Source: Curtobacterium sp. MCLR17_032
GTDB taxonomy: Bacteria > Actinomycetota > Actinomycetes > Actinomycetales > Microbacteriaceae
Length of the DNA: 64,000 nucleotides
Assembly: GCF_003234795.2 (NCBI RefSeq)
Contig: NZ_CP126268.1
Span: 310,001-374,000, forward strand
Direction of reading: 5' to 3'
Part shown: in pieces, positions 17,093 to 25,355 of the stretch
Position numbering within the stretch: position 1 is the first letter of the stretch
Layout of the letters: every line of letters begins with the position of its first letter
Translations under genes and position numbers: made by a program
The notes under the pieces: generated by a model
The model's database searches: none
The model's input: only the letters and a program-made list of their open reading frames with translations
Told to the model about the DNA's origin: nothing

Positions 17093-18127
17093 TCAGCTCG
17101 CCTTCTTCTTGGCGGGAGCCCGCTTCGCCGCCGGTTCCTTCGCCGCGGGTTCCTTCTTCGCCGGTTCCTTCTTCGCGGGTGCCTTCGCTGCCGCAGCCCG
17201 CTTCGCCGCCGGCTTCCGGTCGCCGGAGCCGTTCGCGTCGTCGCCCGAGCTGTCCGCGTCCTCGTGGGAGCCGGCCGCGCGCGATCGCGAGCCGCCCGAG
17301 GAACGCGACCCAGAGCCTCCCGACCGGGACCCACCGCCACGGTTCTTGTCCACCGACGCGCGCAGGGCGGCCATCAGGTCGATGACGTCACCGCCCGCGT
17401 CGTCGTCGTCCGACGAGGCCTGCTCGCCGAACGTCTCGGCGGTGTCGACGTCGTCGCCCGCCTCGAGCTTGGCGTCGATGAGCTGCTGCAGTTCCTCCTG
17501 GTACTCGTCCGTGTAGCGGTCCGGGTCGAAGTCGGTGGACATGCTCTCGACGAGCGAGGACGACATCTTCAGCTCGTTCGCGCTGACCTTCACCGAGGTG
17601 TCGAGTGCCGAGAAATCGGCGGCGCGGACCTCGTCGCCCCAGAGCAGCCCCTGCAGCAGCAGCACGTCGTCGTGTACCCGCAGCACACCGAGCCGTGTCT
17701 TCTGGCGGAGGGTGAACTGCACGATCGCCAGCCGGTCGGTCTGCTCGAGCGTCTTCCGGAGCAGCACGTACGCCTTCGGGGAGCGGGAGTCCGGCTCCAG
17801 GTAGTACGTCTTCTCGAACATCATCGGGTCGACCTGGTCGACGGGGACGAACTCCAGGACCTCGATCTCGTGCGACTGCTCCTGCGGCAGCTGCTTGAAG
17901 TCGTCGGGCGTCAGGACGACGGTCTTCTCACCGTCGTCGTAGGCGCGCTGGATGTCGCCGTACTCGACCTCGTGCCCGAGCTCGCAGACCCGCTTGTAGC
18001 GGATGCGGGCTTTGTCCTCGTCGTGGATCTGGTGCAGGGAGACGTCGTGCGTCTCGGTCGCCGCGTAGACCTTGATGGGCACGTTGACGAGCCCGAACGC
18101 GATGGAGCCCTTCCAGATCGACCTCAT
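17093..18127 (-). CDS. ku: Non-homologous end-joining protein Ku
   Basis: The 344-residue protein starts with the bacterial Ku core MRSIWKGSIAFGLVNVPIKVYAATE and continues through the conserved RIRYKRVCELGHEVEYGDIQRAYD and FEKTYYLEPD strands. The core ends near residue 250 (DVIDLMAALRASV). A long tail follows: a glycine/serine/arginine-rich linker, then lysine-alanine-proline repeats (KKEPAKKEPAAKEPAAKRAP) to the end. Ku encircles broken DNA ends and recruits LigD; lysine-rich tails in actinobacterial Ku help DNA threading and binding. Its partner ligD lies 1.6 kb away on the other strand. The start is fixed by the universal N-terminus. Confidence 0.95.
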   Translation of the reverse strand: MRSIWKGSIAFGLVNVPIKVYAATETHDVSLHQIHDEDKARIRYKRVCELGHEVEYGDIQRAYDDGEKTVVLTPDDFKQLPQEQSHEIEVLEFVPVDQVDPMMFEKTYYLEPDSRSPKAYVLLRKTLEQTDRLAIVQFTLRQKTRLGVLRVHDDVLLLQGLLWGDEVRAADFSALDTSVKVSANELKMSSSLVESMSTDFDPDRYTDEYQEELQQLIDAKLEAGDDVDTAETFGEQASSDDDDAGGDVIDLMAALRASVDKNRGGGSRSGGSGSRSSGGSRSRAAGSHEDADSSGDDANGSGDRKPAAKRAAAAKAPAKKEPAKKEPAAKEPAAKRAPAKKKAS

Positions 18128-18221
18128 GCGCTCATGATGCTCGCAGGCGCGCGAGGCGACCCCCAGTTCTGAGCGGATCGGCAGGTGCGGTGGGGAGCAG
18201 ACGGGCGTATCGTCCCGCCTC

Positions 18222-18779
18222 ATGACGGGGGAACGCAGTGTGACGGAGCAGGCGACAGCGCAGACGTCGGCCACGACGGGGGATCGACTGGACGCAGCCG
18301 GGTGGGCGCAGCTCGCGTTCGGAGCGGCGGCCGGGCTGGCGACGGGTGTCGGGGTGGGCCTGTCGGCTCACGGCCCGTTCCCGTGGGTGACGGTCGTCGT
18401 GCTCGGGGTGGCGCTGGGCGTGGTGTTCCCCGTGGCCCTGTTGCGGGCGTGGTGGGCTCGTGGCGGCCGGAACACTCTCGTCGAGACGCGAGCCTGGGTC
18501 CGGTCCGGCCGCGTGCCGGACGAGGTCCCTGACACCGTGTGGCGTCCGCGGGTCCGCCAGCTGCTCGGCGACTCCTCACGGCAGCTGTTCGGCGCGTGGG
18601 CCGCCGCGGTGGTCGCGTGCCTGTGGGCCGCCCTCGCGATCTCTGGAGAGACACGCGACTGGGCGTTCGCCGCGGTGTGGGCGGTCCTGGCGGCGGTCCA
18701 GTTCGTGCAGGTGCGCAAGGTGCGCCCGTCGGCGCGACGGCTGCTCGACGCACCGGCGCGCGTGGTCGCGTCCGTCTGA
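18222..18779 (+). CDS. Four-helix membrane protein of unknown function
   Basis: The 185-residue product has a polar N-terminus of ~25 residues, two membrane helices (about 28-75), a charged middle (RAWWARGGRNTLVETRAWVRSGRVPDEVPDTVWRPRVRQLL) and two more helices (about 123-168). The layout resembles short actinobacterial membrane proteins of unknown role. The ATG at 18222 follows a TATCGT box by eight bases, so the mRNA may be leaderless; an in-frame GTG at 18240 is the alternative. It is divergent from ku and lies ahead of the SDR-ligD pair. Confidence 0.65.
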   Translation: MTGERSVTEQATAQTSATTGDRLDAAGWAQLAFGAAAGLATGVGVGLSAHGPFPWVTVVVLGVALGVVFPVALLRAWWARGGRNTLVETRAWVRSGRVPDEVPDTVWRPRVRQLLGDSSRQLFGAWAAAVVACLWAALAISGETRDWAFAAVWAVLAAVQFVQVRKVRPSARRLLDAPARVVASV

Positions 18780-18883
18780 CGTCGGCCGGTCCTCTCCTGC
18801 ACAGCCGGGAGGCCCGCCCCGCGTTCTCCACGGACCTCACCGCTCCTGTGTCGCCGGTCCGGTACCGCGAGCACGATGGGGCC

Positions 18884-19774
18884 ATGAGCCAGCTCGACAA
18901 GCAGGACCCGCGGGACCAGTACGCGCGGCCGCCGTTCCCCGCGCAGACGCAGCAGGGGTCCGGACGGGCGGCGGACCTCGACCCGCCGGCCGACCACGGC
19001 GAGACGACCTACCAGGGGACCGGCCGGATGCGCGGCTACCGCGTCCTGGTCACCGGGGCGGATTCCGGCATCGGTCGGGCGGCCGCGATCGCGATGGCCA
19101 AGGAAGGGGCCGATGTCGCCCTGAACGCCCTGCCGGAAGAGCTCGACGACCTCACCGAGGTCCGCGACGTCATCGCCGACGTGGGGCGGAAGGCGGTCAT
19201 GCTGCCGGGGGACCTGACGGACGAGTCGTTCTGCACCGAACTCGTGCGCACCGCCGTCGACCTGCTCGGCGGACTCGACGCCCTGGTCCTGGTCGCAGGC
19301 CACCAGCAGGTGCACGCCGACATCACCGAGCAGAGCACCGAGGACTTCGACCGCACCATGAAGGTCAACCTGTACTCGCTGTTCTGGCTCACCCGCGCTG
19401 CGGTCCCGCACCTGGCCCCGGGCAGCGCGATCGTCACCACGAGCTCGGTGTCGGCGTACGAGCCACAGGACCGGATGATCGACTACGCCGCCACGAAGGC
19501 CGCCATCATCACCTACACGAACGGACTCGCACGGCAGCTCGCGCCGAAGGGCATCCGGGCGAACACCGTGGTCCCCGGTCCGGTGTGGACCCCGCTGCAG
19601 CCGATCAGCTACCCGGGTGACGAGATCGCGGCGTACGGCCAGGACACCCCGTTCGGCCGGCCTGCGCAGCCCGTCGAACTCGCCAGCGCCTACGTGCACC
19701 TGGCCGGACCCGAGTCGTCCTACACGTCGGGCACCACCCTCACGGTCGGCGGTGCCACGGGGGTCGCGTTGTGA
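18884..19774 (+). CDS. Short-chain dehydrogenase/reductase (YghA-like)
   Basis: This 296-residue SDR has an unusual N-terminal extension of about 48 residues (QDPRDQYARPPFPAQTQQ...), shared with the YghA/general stress protein 39 group. The NAD(P) loop TGADSGIGRAAAIAMAKEG follows, then the catalytic serine (VTTSSVSAYEP), YAATK (Tyr-x-x-x-Lys) and the PGPVWTPLQP loop. It reduces or oxidises an alcohol/carbonyl group with NADP(H). A CACGAT box six bases before the ATG suggests a leaderless mRNA. Its stop overlaps the GTG of ligD, so the two are made together, an unexpected link between an oxidoreductase and DNA repair. Confidence 0.88.
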   Translation: MSQLDKQDPRDQYARPPFPAQTQQGSGRAADLDPPADHGETTYQGTGRMRGYRVLVTGADSGIGRAAAIAMAKEGADVALNALPEELDDLTEVRDVIADVGRKAVMLPGDLTDESFCTELVRTAVDLLGGLDALVLVAGHQQVHADITEQSTEDFDRTMKVNLYSLFWLTRAAVPHLAPGSAIVTTSSVSAYEPQDRMIDYAATKAAIITYTNGLARQLAPKGIRANTVVPGPVWTPLQPISYPGDEIAAYGQDTPFGRPAQPVELASAYVHLAGPESSYTSGTTLTVGGATGVAL

Positions 19775-22323
19775 GCCCGGTCGCGAAGAAGACCACCGTG
19801 CAGGTGGGGGACCGGCGGCTGGCGCTGACGAACCTCGACAAGGTGCTCTACCCGGAGACCGGCACGACGAAGGGGCAGGTGGTCGCCTACTACGAGCGGA
19901 TCGCCCCGTGGATGATCCCGCACGTCACCGGCCGCCCGATGACCCGGAAGCGCTGGGCGAACGGCGTCGACGGCAAGGTCTTCTTCGAGAAGAACCTGCC
20001 CGACTCCGCCCCCGAGTGGATCCGGCACCACACCATCCACCACGAGCACCACGACGTCGAGTACCCGGTCGTCGACGACTTGCCGACCCTGGTGTGGATG
20101 GCGCAGCAAGCGTCGCTCGAGCTGCACGTGCCGCAATGGCGCTTCGGGCCGCGCGGGGGACACCAGAACCCGGACCGGCTCGTGCTCGACCTGGACCCGG
20201 GCGACGGCGTCGGGCTGCCCGAGTGCGTCGAGGTGGCGGTGGCGGCCCGCTCGGTGCTGCAGGGGATGGGACTCGAGCCGTACCCGGTGACCTCCGGGTC
20301 GAAGGGCATCCACCTGTACGCGGCCCTCGACGGCACCGCGACGGCGCAGCAGGTGTCCGACGTCGCCCACGAGCTGGCGAAGGCGCTCGAACAGGACATG
20401 CCGGGCCTGGTGCTCTCGTCGATGAGCCGTGCCGAGCGAGCCGGCAAGGTGTTCGTCGACTGGTCGCAGAACAACGGCAACAAGACCACGATCGCGCCGT
20501 ACTCGTTGCGTGGCCGGTCGCACCCGACGGTCGCGGCACCCCGGACGTGGAAGGAGCTGACCGAGCCCGGGTTGACCCACCTGACCCTCGACCAGGTGCT
20601 CGAGCGGATGCCGGACCTCGGCGACCTGCTGCACTCCGTCGCCGCGGCGTCGCTCGGTGTCGGGCGTGCGGACGCCGGGCACTGGGACGGGGCGCGGACC
20701 GAAGCGGTGAACGAGCGCGAACGCCAGGAACGACAGGAGCTGCAGGACCGCCTGACGACCTACCGCGCCAAGCGGGACGCGTCGAAGACCCCGGAACCCG
20801 TCCCGCAGGGCTCCCCGACGGTGCGGACGGACGGCACACCGACGTTCGTCATCCAAGAACACCACGCCACCCGCAACCACTACGACTTCCGTCTCGAGCA
20901 CGATGGGGTCCTGGTGAGCTGGGCGCTGCCGAAGGGCGAACCGACCGACCCCGGGGCGAACCACCTGGCCGTCCACACCGAGGACCACCCGCTGGAGTAC
21001 GGCGGCTTCGAGGGGATCATCCCCGCGGGCGAGTACGGCGGCGGCACCGTGACGATCTGGGACGACGGCACCTACGAGCTCGAGAAGTGGCGCGAGGACG
21101 AAGAGGTCATCGTCACCCTGCACGGTCGGACCAACGGCGTCCGACGGCTCGCACTCCTGCACACCCGGGGCCGCGGCCGTGGCCGATCCGGGGACGAGAA
21201 GAGCTGGCTCATCCACCGGACGAAGGACCAGCCCGATGCCAGCGGCGACGGCAGCGGTGCCGGGAGCGCCGCCGCTGCCGGTTCCCGCGCCGGCCAGCGT
21301 GACGGGCACGGCGGCGGCCGTGCGCACACCGCCGTGCGGATCGAGCACGCCGCCGAGTCGGACACCGCGCCGGACCAGCGCCACACCATGCAGGCGTCCC
21401 TGCGAGAGGGCGAACCCGCGCTGGACCCGGAGCAGTGGGCGTTCGAGATGAAGTGGGACGGCGTCCGCGCCCTCGCCACCGTCCACGACGGCACTGTCCG
21501 ACTCCGCAGCCGGAACGGCAACGACCTGACCGACCAGTACCCCGAGCTGCAGGCGCTCGCCGAGCACGCCGGCGTGGACGGGGTCTTCGACGGCGAGGTC
21601 GTCGCGCTCGACGAACACGGCCGGCCGTCGTTCCAGCTGCTGCAGAACCGGATGGGGCTGACGAAGCCGCGCGAGGTCAGCGCTGCCCAGGCCACCACCC
21701 CCGTGCACCTGCTGCTGTTCGACGTGCTCGAAGCCGACGGGCACGAACTCACCCGGCTCGGGTACACCGCACGGCGCGAAGCCCTGCTGACGGTCGTCGA
21801 ACCCGGCGGTCCGATCGACGTCCCACCGGAGTTCGACGGTGACCTCGCCGCCGCGATGACGGAGTCCCGGAAGCGCGGGCTCGAGGGGATCGTCGCGAAG
21901 AAGCGGTCCTCCCGGTACGCCGAGGGCCGTCGCTCGGAGTCCTGGCTCAAGCTCAAGCACCACGCCACACAAGAGGTCGTCGTCGGCGGCTGGAAGCCCG
22001 GTGCCGGTCGACGCGAGGGCGGGATCGGATCGCTGCTGCTCGGGATCCCGGGGGACGACGGGCTGGAGTACGTCGGCAAGGTCGGCACCGGGTTCCGTGA
22101 CCGGGACCTCGACGAGATCGGAGCGCTGCTCGGCGATCTCGAGCAGGACGGCTCCCCGTTCGTCGACGTGCCACGGCCGGACGCCCGCGACGCGCACTGG
22201 GTCCGTCCGGAACGCGTGGGCGAGGTGCAGTTCGCCGAGTGGACGGGCGACGGACGACTGCGGCAGCCCTCGTGGCGGGGGTGGCGCATCGACAAGGAGC
22301 CCGACCAGGTCGTCCGAGGATGA
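19771..22323 (+). CDS. ligD: Multidomain ATP-dependent DNA ligase LigD (polymerase-phosphoesterase-ligase)
   Basis: The 850-residue protein has the mycobacterial domain order. The primase-like polymerase domain spans ~15-295 (LDLDPGD metal site near 140, SGSKGIHLY). The 3'-phosphoesterase domain spans ~345-480, with HHATRNHYDFRLEHDG near 364 and GEYGGGTVTIWDDG. A glycine/alanine-rich linker runs ~490-525, and the ATP-dependent ligase spans ~535-850, with active-site lysine in EMKWDGVRA near residue 561, DGEVVALDEHG and EGIVAKKRSSRY. It fills, trims and seals double-strand breaks held by Ku. The GTG overlaps the SDR stop (19771-19774). A hairpin terminator follows at 22399. Confidence 0.96.
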   Translation: MSPVAKKTTVQVGDRRLALTNLDKVLYPETGTTKGQVVAYYERIAPWMIPHVTGRPMTRKRWANGVDGKVFFEKNLPDSAPEWIRHHTIHHEHHDVEYPVVDDLPTLVWMAQQASLELHVPQWRFGPRGGHQNPDRLVLDLDPGDGVGLPECVEVAVAARSVLQGMGLEPYPVTSGSKGIHLYAALDGTATAQQVSDVAHELAKALEQDMPGLVLSSMSRAERAGKVFVDWSQNNGNKTTIAPYSLRGRSHPTVAAPRTWKELTEPGLTHLTLDQVLERMPDLGDLLHSVAAASLGVGRADAGHWDGARTEAVNERERQERQELQDRLTTYRAKRDASKTPEPVPQGSPTVRTDGTPTFVIQEHHATRNHYDFRLEHDGVLVSWALPKGEPTDPGANHLAVHTEDHPLEYGGFEGIIPAGEYGGGTVTIWDDGTYELEKWREDEEVIVTLHGRTNGVRRLALLHTRGRGRGRSGDEKSWLIHRTKDQPDASGDGSGAGSAAAAGSRAGQRDGHGGGRAHTAVRIEHAAESDTAPDQRHTMQASLREGEPALDPEQWAFEMKWDGVRALATVHDGTVRLRSRNGNDLTDQYPELQALAEHAGVDGVFDGEVVALDEHGRPSFQLLQNRMGLTKPREVSAAQATTPVHLLLFDVLEADGHELTRLGYTARREALLTVVEPGGPIDVPPEFDGDLAAAMTESRKRGLEGIVAKKRSSRYAEGRRSESWLKLKHHATQEVVVGGWKPGAGRREGGIGSLLLGIPGDDGLEYVGKVGTGFRDRDLDEIGALLGDLEQDGSPFVDVPRPDARDAHWVRPERVGEVQFAEWTGDGRLRQPSWRGWRIDKEPDQVVRG

Positions 22324-22398
22324 TGCGTCCGGCGTCAGCGTGATGCGGGCTCCGGAATCCGCATGCGTGAGCATGAGGTCCGCCCGGGGCGAACTTCC

Positions 22399-22427
22399 GT
22401 CCCCCGTTGTCGGCCCGGGCGGGGGAC
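22399..22427. terminator. Hairpin terminator after ligD
   Basis: GTCCCCCG (22399-22406) pairs perfectly with CGGGGGAC (22420-22427) over a 13-base loop, 75 bp after the ligD stop. Confidence 0.6.
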
Positions 22428-22494
22428 GAATCCGGTCGTGACCGTCGTCGCGCAAGGGCTGGCTGTTACGTTCCTCGGGACGGAAGGACGCGAC

Positions 22495-22707
22495 ATGGAC
22501 GCGAGCAAGTACCTCCCGCCGTTCGCTCAGGGGCAGCGTGGGGACGCGACCGCAGACCAGCGGGACGACCAGGACGGCTCGACGGGATCAGGCCCGGACG
22601 GCCGGACCGGCAGTGGACGGACGGGCGATCGCCAGATGGTGGGTGCGGGCGCCGAGCACGAAGCGACCTACGCCGACTTCCTCGGCGACCAGGTCGACGA
22701 CGACTGA
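22495..22707 (+). CDS. Small acidic hydrophilic protein, unassigned
   Basis: The 70-residue product starts at an ATG preceded by a GGAAGGA ribosome site. It is strongly polar, rich in glycine, aspartate and glutamine (QRGDATADQRDDQDGSTG), with a DASKYLPPF head and a TYADFLGDQVDDD tail. It should be unfolded in solution. Such small proteins are often conserved within Microbacteriaceae, but I do not recognise a family or role. Confidence 0.6.
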   Translation: MDASKYLPPFAQGQRGDATADQRDDQDGSTGSGPDGRTGSGRTGDRQMVGAGAEHEATYADFLGDQVDDD

Positions 22708-22719
22708 CCCATCGCCCGG

Positions 22720-22803
22720 CGAGCCCGGCGGCCTGAGCAAGACGCAACGAGCCCAGCGGTCTGAGCAGGCCTCGTCGAGCCCGGCGGCCTGATCGAGACG
22801 CTC
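22720..22803. repeat. Three tandem 28-bp repeats
   Basis: Three copies of exactly 28 bp start with CGAGCCCrGCGGyCTGA at 22720, 22748 and 22776. The third runs into the stop codon of the minus-strand gene at 22802. The array fills the gap between two convergent small genes. Confidence 0.85.
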
Positions 22804-22981
22804 AGGCCGCGGGTGCCGGACCGTCCGCGGGCGCCCCGCCGGACTCCAGGGGCAGTTCCTCCTCGGCCGCAGCGCGCTCGTCCGCGTGCCCGGCGTCAGC
22901 GGCAGCCGCCTTCGCCTCGTCGATGGCCTCCTGCGAAGCCTGCAGTGCGTCGTCGTTGCCGGGGTGTGCCTGATCAGTCAT
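22802..22981 (-). CDS. Small acidic alanine-rich protein, unassigned
   Basis: The 59-residue protein is acidic and helical in character (DDALQASQEAIDEAKAAAADAGHADERAAAEEELP) with a proline/alanine tail. The ATG at 22981 is the only sensible start; upstream sequence codes for the end of the TIM-barrel gene in another frame. It lies 10 bp after that gene and could be its operon partner. No family is recognised. The stop codon is formed by the last unit of the 28-bp repeat array, so its C-terminus may vary between strains. Confidence 0.55.
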   Translation of the reverse strand: MTDQAHPGNDDALQASQEAIDEAKAAAADAGHADERAAAEEELPLESGGAPADGPAPAA

Positions 22982-22991
22982 GGCCGCCACG

Positions 22992-23939
22992 CTACGCGGA
23001 CGTCGCTGGATCGGCTCGACGGGCTCCCGACCCGTCGGCGGCCCCCGGCCCGTCGTAGTCCACGGCCGAGGTCGGCGCGGCCGAGGTCGGCATCGCCGGC
23101 GCCGGCGGTTCGTCGTGCGCATCGGCAGCGTCGAGCACCGCCCGGGTCGCCGCAGCCGCCACCCGGAGCGCGTCCGGGAGCGGCATCGCCCGGAGCGCCG
23201 GGGTGCGCACCTCCACACCCCAGGGCTCGGCGAAGCCCAGGCCGCGGACGGTGCGGACGAACCCGGGCAGGTCCCACGCTCCGGTGCCGGGCAGGTAACG
23301 CCCGTTCCGGGACTCGTCCGCCAGCGTCATGCCGTTCGCGACGTGCAGCAGTCCGTCGCTGAGCTCGACAGCGGCGAGGGTGGGCGGGACGACCCCCTGC
23401 CCGATCGAGGCCAGGGTGGAGCCGCCGCGGAGCGCGTGCATCGCGTCGAGGAGCAGCCCGCCGTTCGGGTGTCCGGCGGCGACGAACCGCGAGGCACGTT
23501 CCACGGTCGCCAGGTTCGTCCACGGTTCGGGTTCCAGGACGAGCCGCGCCCCGACGCCCTCGGCCTGCTCGGCGAGCTGGTCCCATGCTGCCGCCATCGC
23601 GCCGAGCGGTACGGCCGGTACGGAGTGGTCGGCGCGGACGACGACCTGCCACGCGCTGAGGCTGGCGGCGGCCTCGAGCACCACCCCGCGGTCGGCGTCG
23701 TGTTCGGCGCCGGCGGCCCACCAGTTGCCGAGCGTGCCGACCTGGACCCAGACCACGCCGGCGTCGTCGAGCATCCGTCGGAGCTGGGCGAACCCGGTGG
23801 TGGCGCGGACCTCGTGCAGGTCGTCGACCGAGAGGCCGAGCCCGGCGAACCCGGCTCGCCCGACGGCGCGGATGCGTTCACCGACGGGCTCGTCGCCGGA
23901 CCACGTCCACGACGTGGCGAGCAGGTCGTGTTCCTCCAC
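22992..23939 (-). CDS. Sugar phosphate isomerase/epimerase (AP endonuclease 2-like TIM barrel)
   Basis: The 315-residue protein fits the xylose-isomerase-like TIM barrel family (AP_endonuc_2). It shows FAGLGLSVDDL, VVWVQVGTLG, ARLVLEPEPW with a metal-binding glutamate, GGLLLDAMHALRGG with aspartate and histidine, VELSDG and WGVEVRTPALRAM with a late glutamate. It probably isomerises or epimerises a sugar or inositol-type compound. The GTG at 23939 is fixed by a strong GGAGGTGATCC site. That site lies in the loop of an 8-bp inverted repeat. The C-terminus is a disordered proline/alanine tail. Exact substrate unknown. Confidence 0.78.
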   Translation of the reverse strand: MEEHDLLATSWTWSGDEPVGERIRAVGRAGFAGLGLSVDDLHEVRATTGFAQLRRMLDDAGVVWVQVGTLGNWWAAGAEHDADRGVVLEAAASLSAWQVVVRADHSVPAVPLGAMAAAWDQLAEQAEGVGARLVLEPEPWTNLATVERASRFVAAGHPNGGLLLDAMHALRGGSTLASIGQGVVPPTLAAVELSDGLLHVANGMTLADESRNGRYLPGTGAWDLPGFVRTVRGLGFAEPWGVEVRTPALRAMPLPDALRVAAAATRAVLDAADAHDEPPAPAMPTSAAPTSAVDYDGPGAADGSGARRADPATSA

Positions 23940-23960
23940 CGGATCACCTCCATGATCCGG
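23939..23960. promoter_or_regulatory. Inverted repeat with the ribosome site in its loop
   Basis: CCGGATCA (23939-23946) and TGATCCGG (23953-23960) are perfect complements around six bases that hold the GGAGG of the TIM-barrel gene. It could be a protein-binding palindrome or an RNA hairpin that presents or hides the ribosome site. Confidence 0.6.
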
Positions 23961-24098
23961 ACGTGCTCGACTGCGTCGTTGCAGTTGCCGCACACCCTGG
24001 CTGCCGACACCGTCGAGCCGGGCCCCGTTCCCCGTGCGCCCCACAGCGTCAGGCACGGTTCTACGCCCGCTGGCTCCGAGGACTCCCAGCCCGCCGGG

Positions 24099-24782
24099 TC
24101 AGACGATGCGCGTCTCGACCGTGCCGACGCCGTCGATCGTCCCGCGCAGCACCGAGCCGCGGGACACCGGTCCGACGCCGTCCGGGGTCCCGGTGAAGAG
24201 CAGGTCGCCGGCCTCCAGGCGGACGGCACGGGAGAGCGCGGCGATGGTCTCGGCGACGGACCAGATCTGGTCGGCCAGGTCGCCGGACTGGCGCAGTTCC
24301 CCGTCGACGTGCAGCGTGATGCCACCGGTGGTCGGATCGACGGAGCCCGCCGGGACGACCGTGCCGATCGGCGCCGAGTGGTCGAACCCCTTGGCCAGGT
24401 CCCACGGCCGGCCGAGCCGCTTCGCCTCGGCCTGCAGGTCGCGCCGGGTGAGGTCGATGCCCACCGCGTAGCCCCAGACCAGGTCGAGCGCGTCGGCCAC
24501 CGCGACGTCCTGGCCGCCGGCTCCGAGCGCGACGACGAGTTCGACCTCGTACTCGAGCTGCTCGGTCAAGGTCGGGTACCCGGTGTCGCGACCGTCGGTG
24601 ACGATCGCGTCGGCCGGCTTGCCGAAGAAGAAGGGCGGCTCGCGGTCGGGGTCGTGGCCCATCTCGCGCGCGTGGGCCGCGTAGTTGCGGCCGACGCAAT
24701 GGATGCGTCGGACCGGGAACCGACCGCCGGTGGCGGTGGGGACGGTCGGGAGGCCCGGGGCCGGGACGACGAGGTCGGTCAC
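24099..24782 (-). CDS. Fumarylacetoacetate hydrolase family protein
   Basis: This 227-residue protein is a short FAH-family enzyme: [27 protein letters not shown], the metal-binding glutamates in [36 protein letters not shown] and [13 protein letters not shown]. Members act on 2-hydroxyhepta-dienedioate, acylpyruvates or oxaloacetate (decarboxylation or C-C hydrolysis). The GTG start overlaps the stop of the GtrA-like gene by the GTGA tetranucleotide, so it is translated together with that membrane protein. The closest named function would be acylpyruvase/oxaloacetate decarboxylase, not provable here. Confidence 0.88.
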   Translation of the reverse strand: MTDLVVPAPGLPTVPTATGGRFPVRRIHCVGRNYAAHAREMGHDPDREPPFFFGKPADAIVTDGRDTGYPTLTEQLEYEVELVVALGAGGQDVAVADALDLVWGYAVGIDLTRRDLQAEAKRLGRPWDLAKGFDHSAPIGTVVPAGSVDPTTGGITLHVDGELRQSGDLADQIWSVAETIAALSRAVRLEAGDLLFTGTPDGVGPVSRGSVLRGTIDGVGTVETRIV

Positions 24783-25246
24783 GCGTCCAGGGTGGCAGCC
24801 CGGGCCGGGAACACGAAGCGGTTCATCGCCCAGTAGCGGAAGCCCATCGCGATGAGCGTGCCGATCACGGGCCCGCTGATGAAGTCGGCGAGTTCCTGGC
24901 CGGCGAGCGACACGTTGGGGACCTCGAGGCCGAAGACGTACCGGGAGATCCAGAGCGGGGCAGAGTTCAGCGCGACCCCGATCACGCTGACGACGAGGAA
25001 CAGCAGCAGTTCGTGTCCGGTGCGGAGTTCACCGCGGTCGCCGAACGACCACTTCTTGTTGAGGAAGTAGGAGAACACCGTCGCGACGATGATGCCGATC
25101 GACAGCGCGGTCACCGGGTGCTGCGGCATGACGAAGAACTTCAACCCGTAGTTGATGCCCATCGTGATGACGAAGCCGAGACCACCCACGACCAGGAACC
25201 GGAGCGCCGGGTGTTCGACGAGCGACCGGACGGAGAACGACTGCAC
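24779..25246 (-). CDS. GtrA-like/DPMS-type flippase membrane protein
   Basis: The 155-residue protein has four membrane helices and the GtrA pattern: [19 protein letters not shown], then [11 protein letters not shown], and a final [11 protein letters not shown]. GtrA-like proteins are thought to move lipid-linked sugars (undecaprenyl-phosphate glucose and similar) across the membrane for cell-surface glycosylation. A TAGGGT box exactly six bases before the GTG start points to a leaderless mRNA. It heads a two-gene unit with the FAH-family gene, an odd pairing that may be only positional. Confidence 0.85.
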   Translation of the reverse strand: MQSFSVRSLVEHPALRFLVVGGLGFVITMGINYGLKFFVMPQHPVTALSIGIIVATVFSYFLNKKWSFGDRGELRTGHELLLFLVVSVIGVALNSAPLWISRYVFGLEVPNVSLAGQELADFISGPVIGTLIAMGFRYWAMNRFVFPARAATLDA

Positions 25247-25252
25247 CGGCCA

Positions 25253-25258
25253 ACCCTA
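25253..25258 (-). promoter_or_regulatory. -10 box of the leaderless GtrA-like gene
   Basis: TAGGGT on the minus strand, six bases, then GTG at 25246. Confidence 0.6.
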
Positions 25259-25355
25259 GACCGGCGTCGCCGGACGTCCGCTGACCGGCACGCCTTCCGG
25301 ACCGGCAGTCCGTTCAGCCGGACGTCCAGTCGCCGGGAACCCAGCCGCCGGACGC

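Noticed and set aside
19720..22455. 911-codon frame opposite ligD
   Set aside because: Antisense shadow of the three-domain ligase; no ribosome site or recognisable protein.
22720..22803. Possible CRISPR array (three regular repeats)
   Set aside because: The 28-bp units are directly adjacent with no spacers, only three copies exist, and no cas gene is near.
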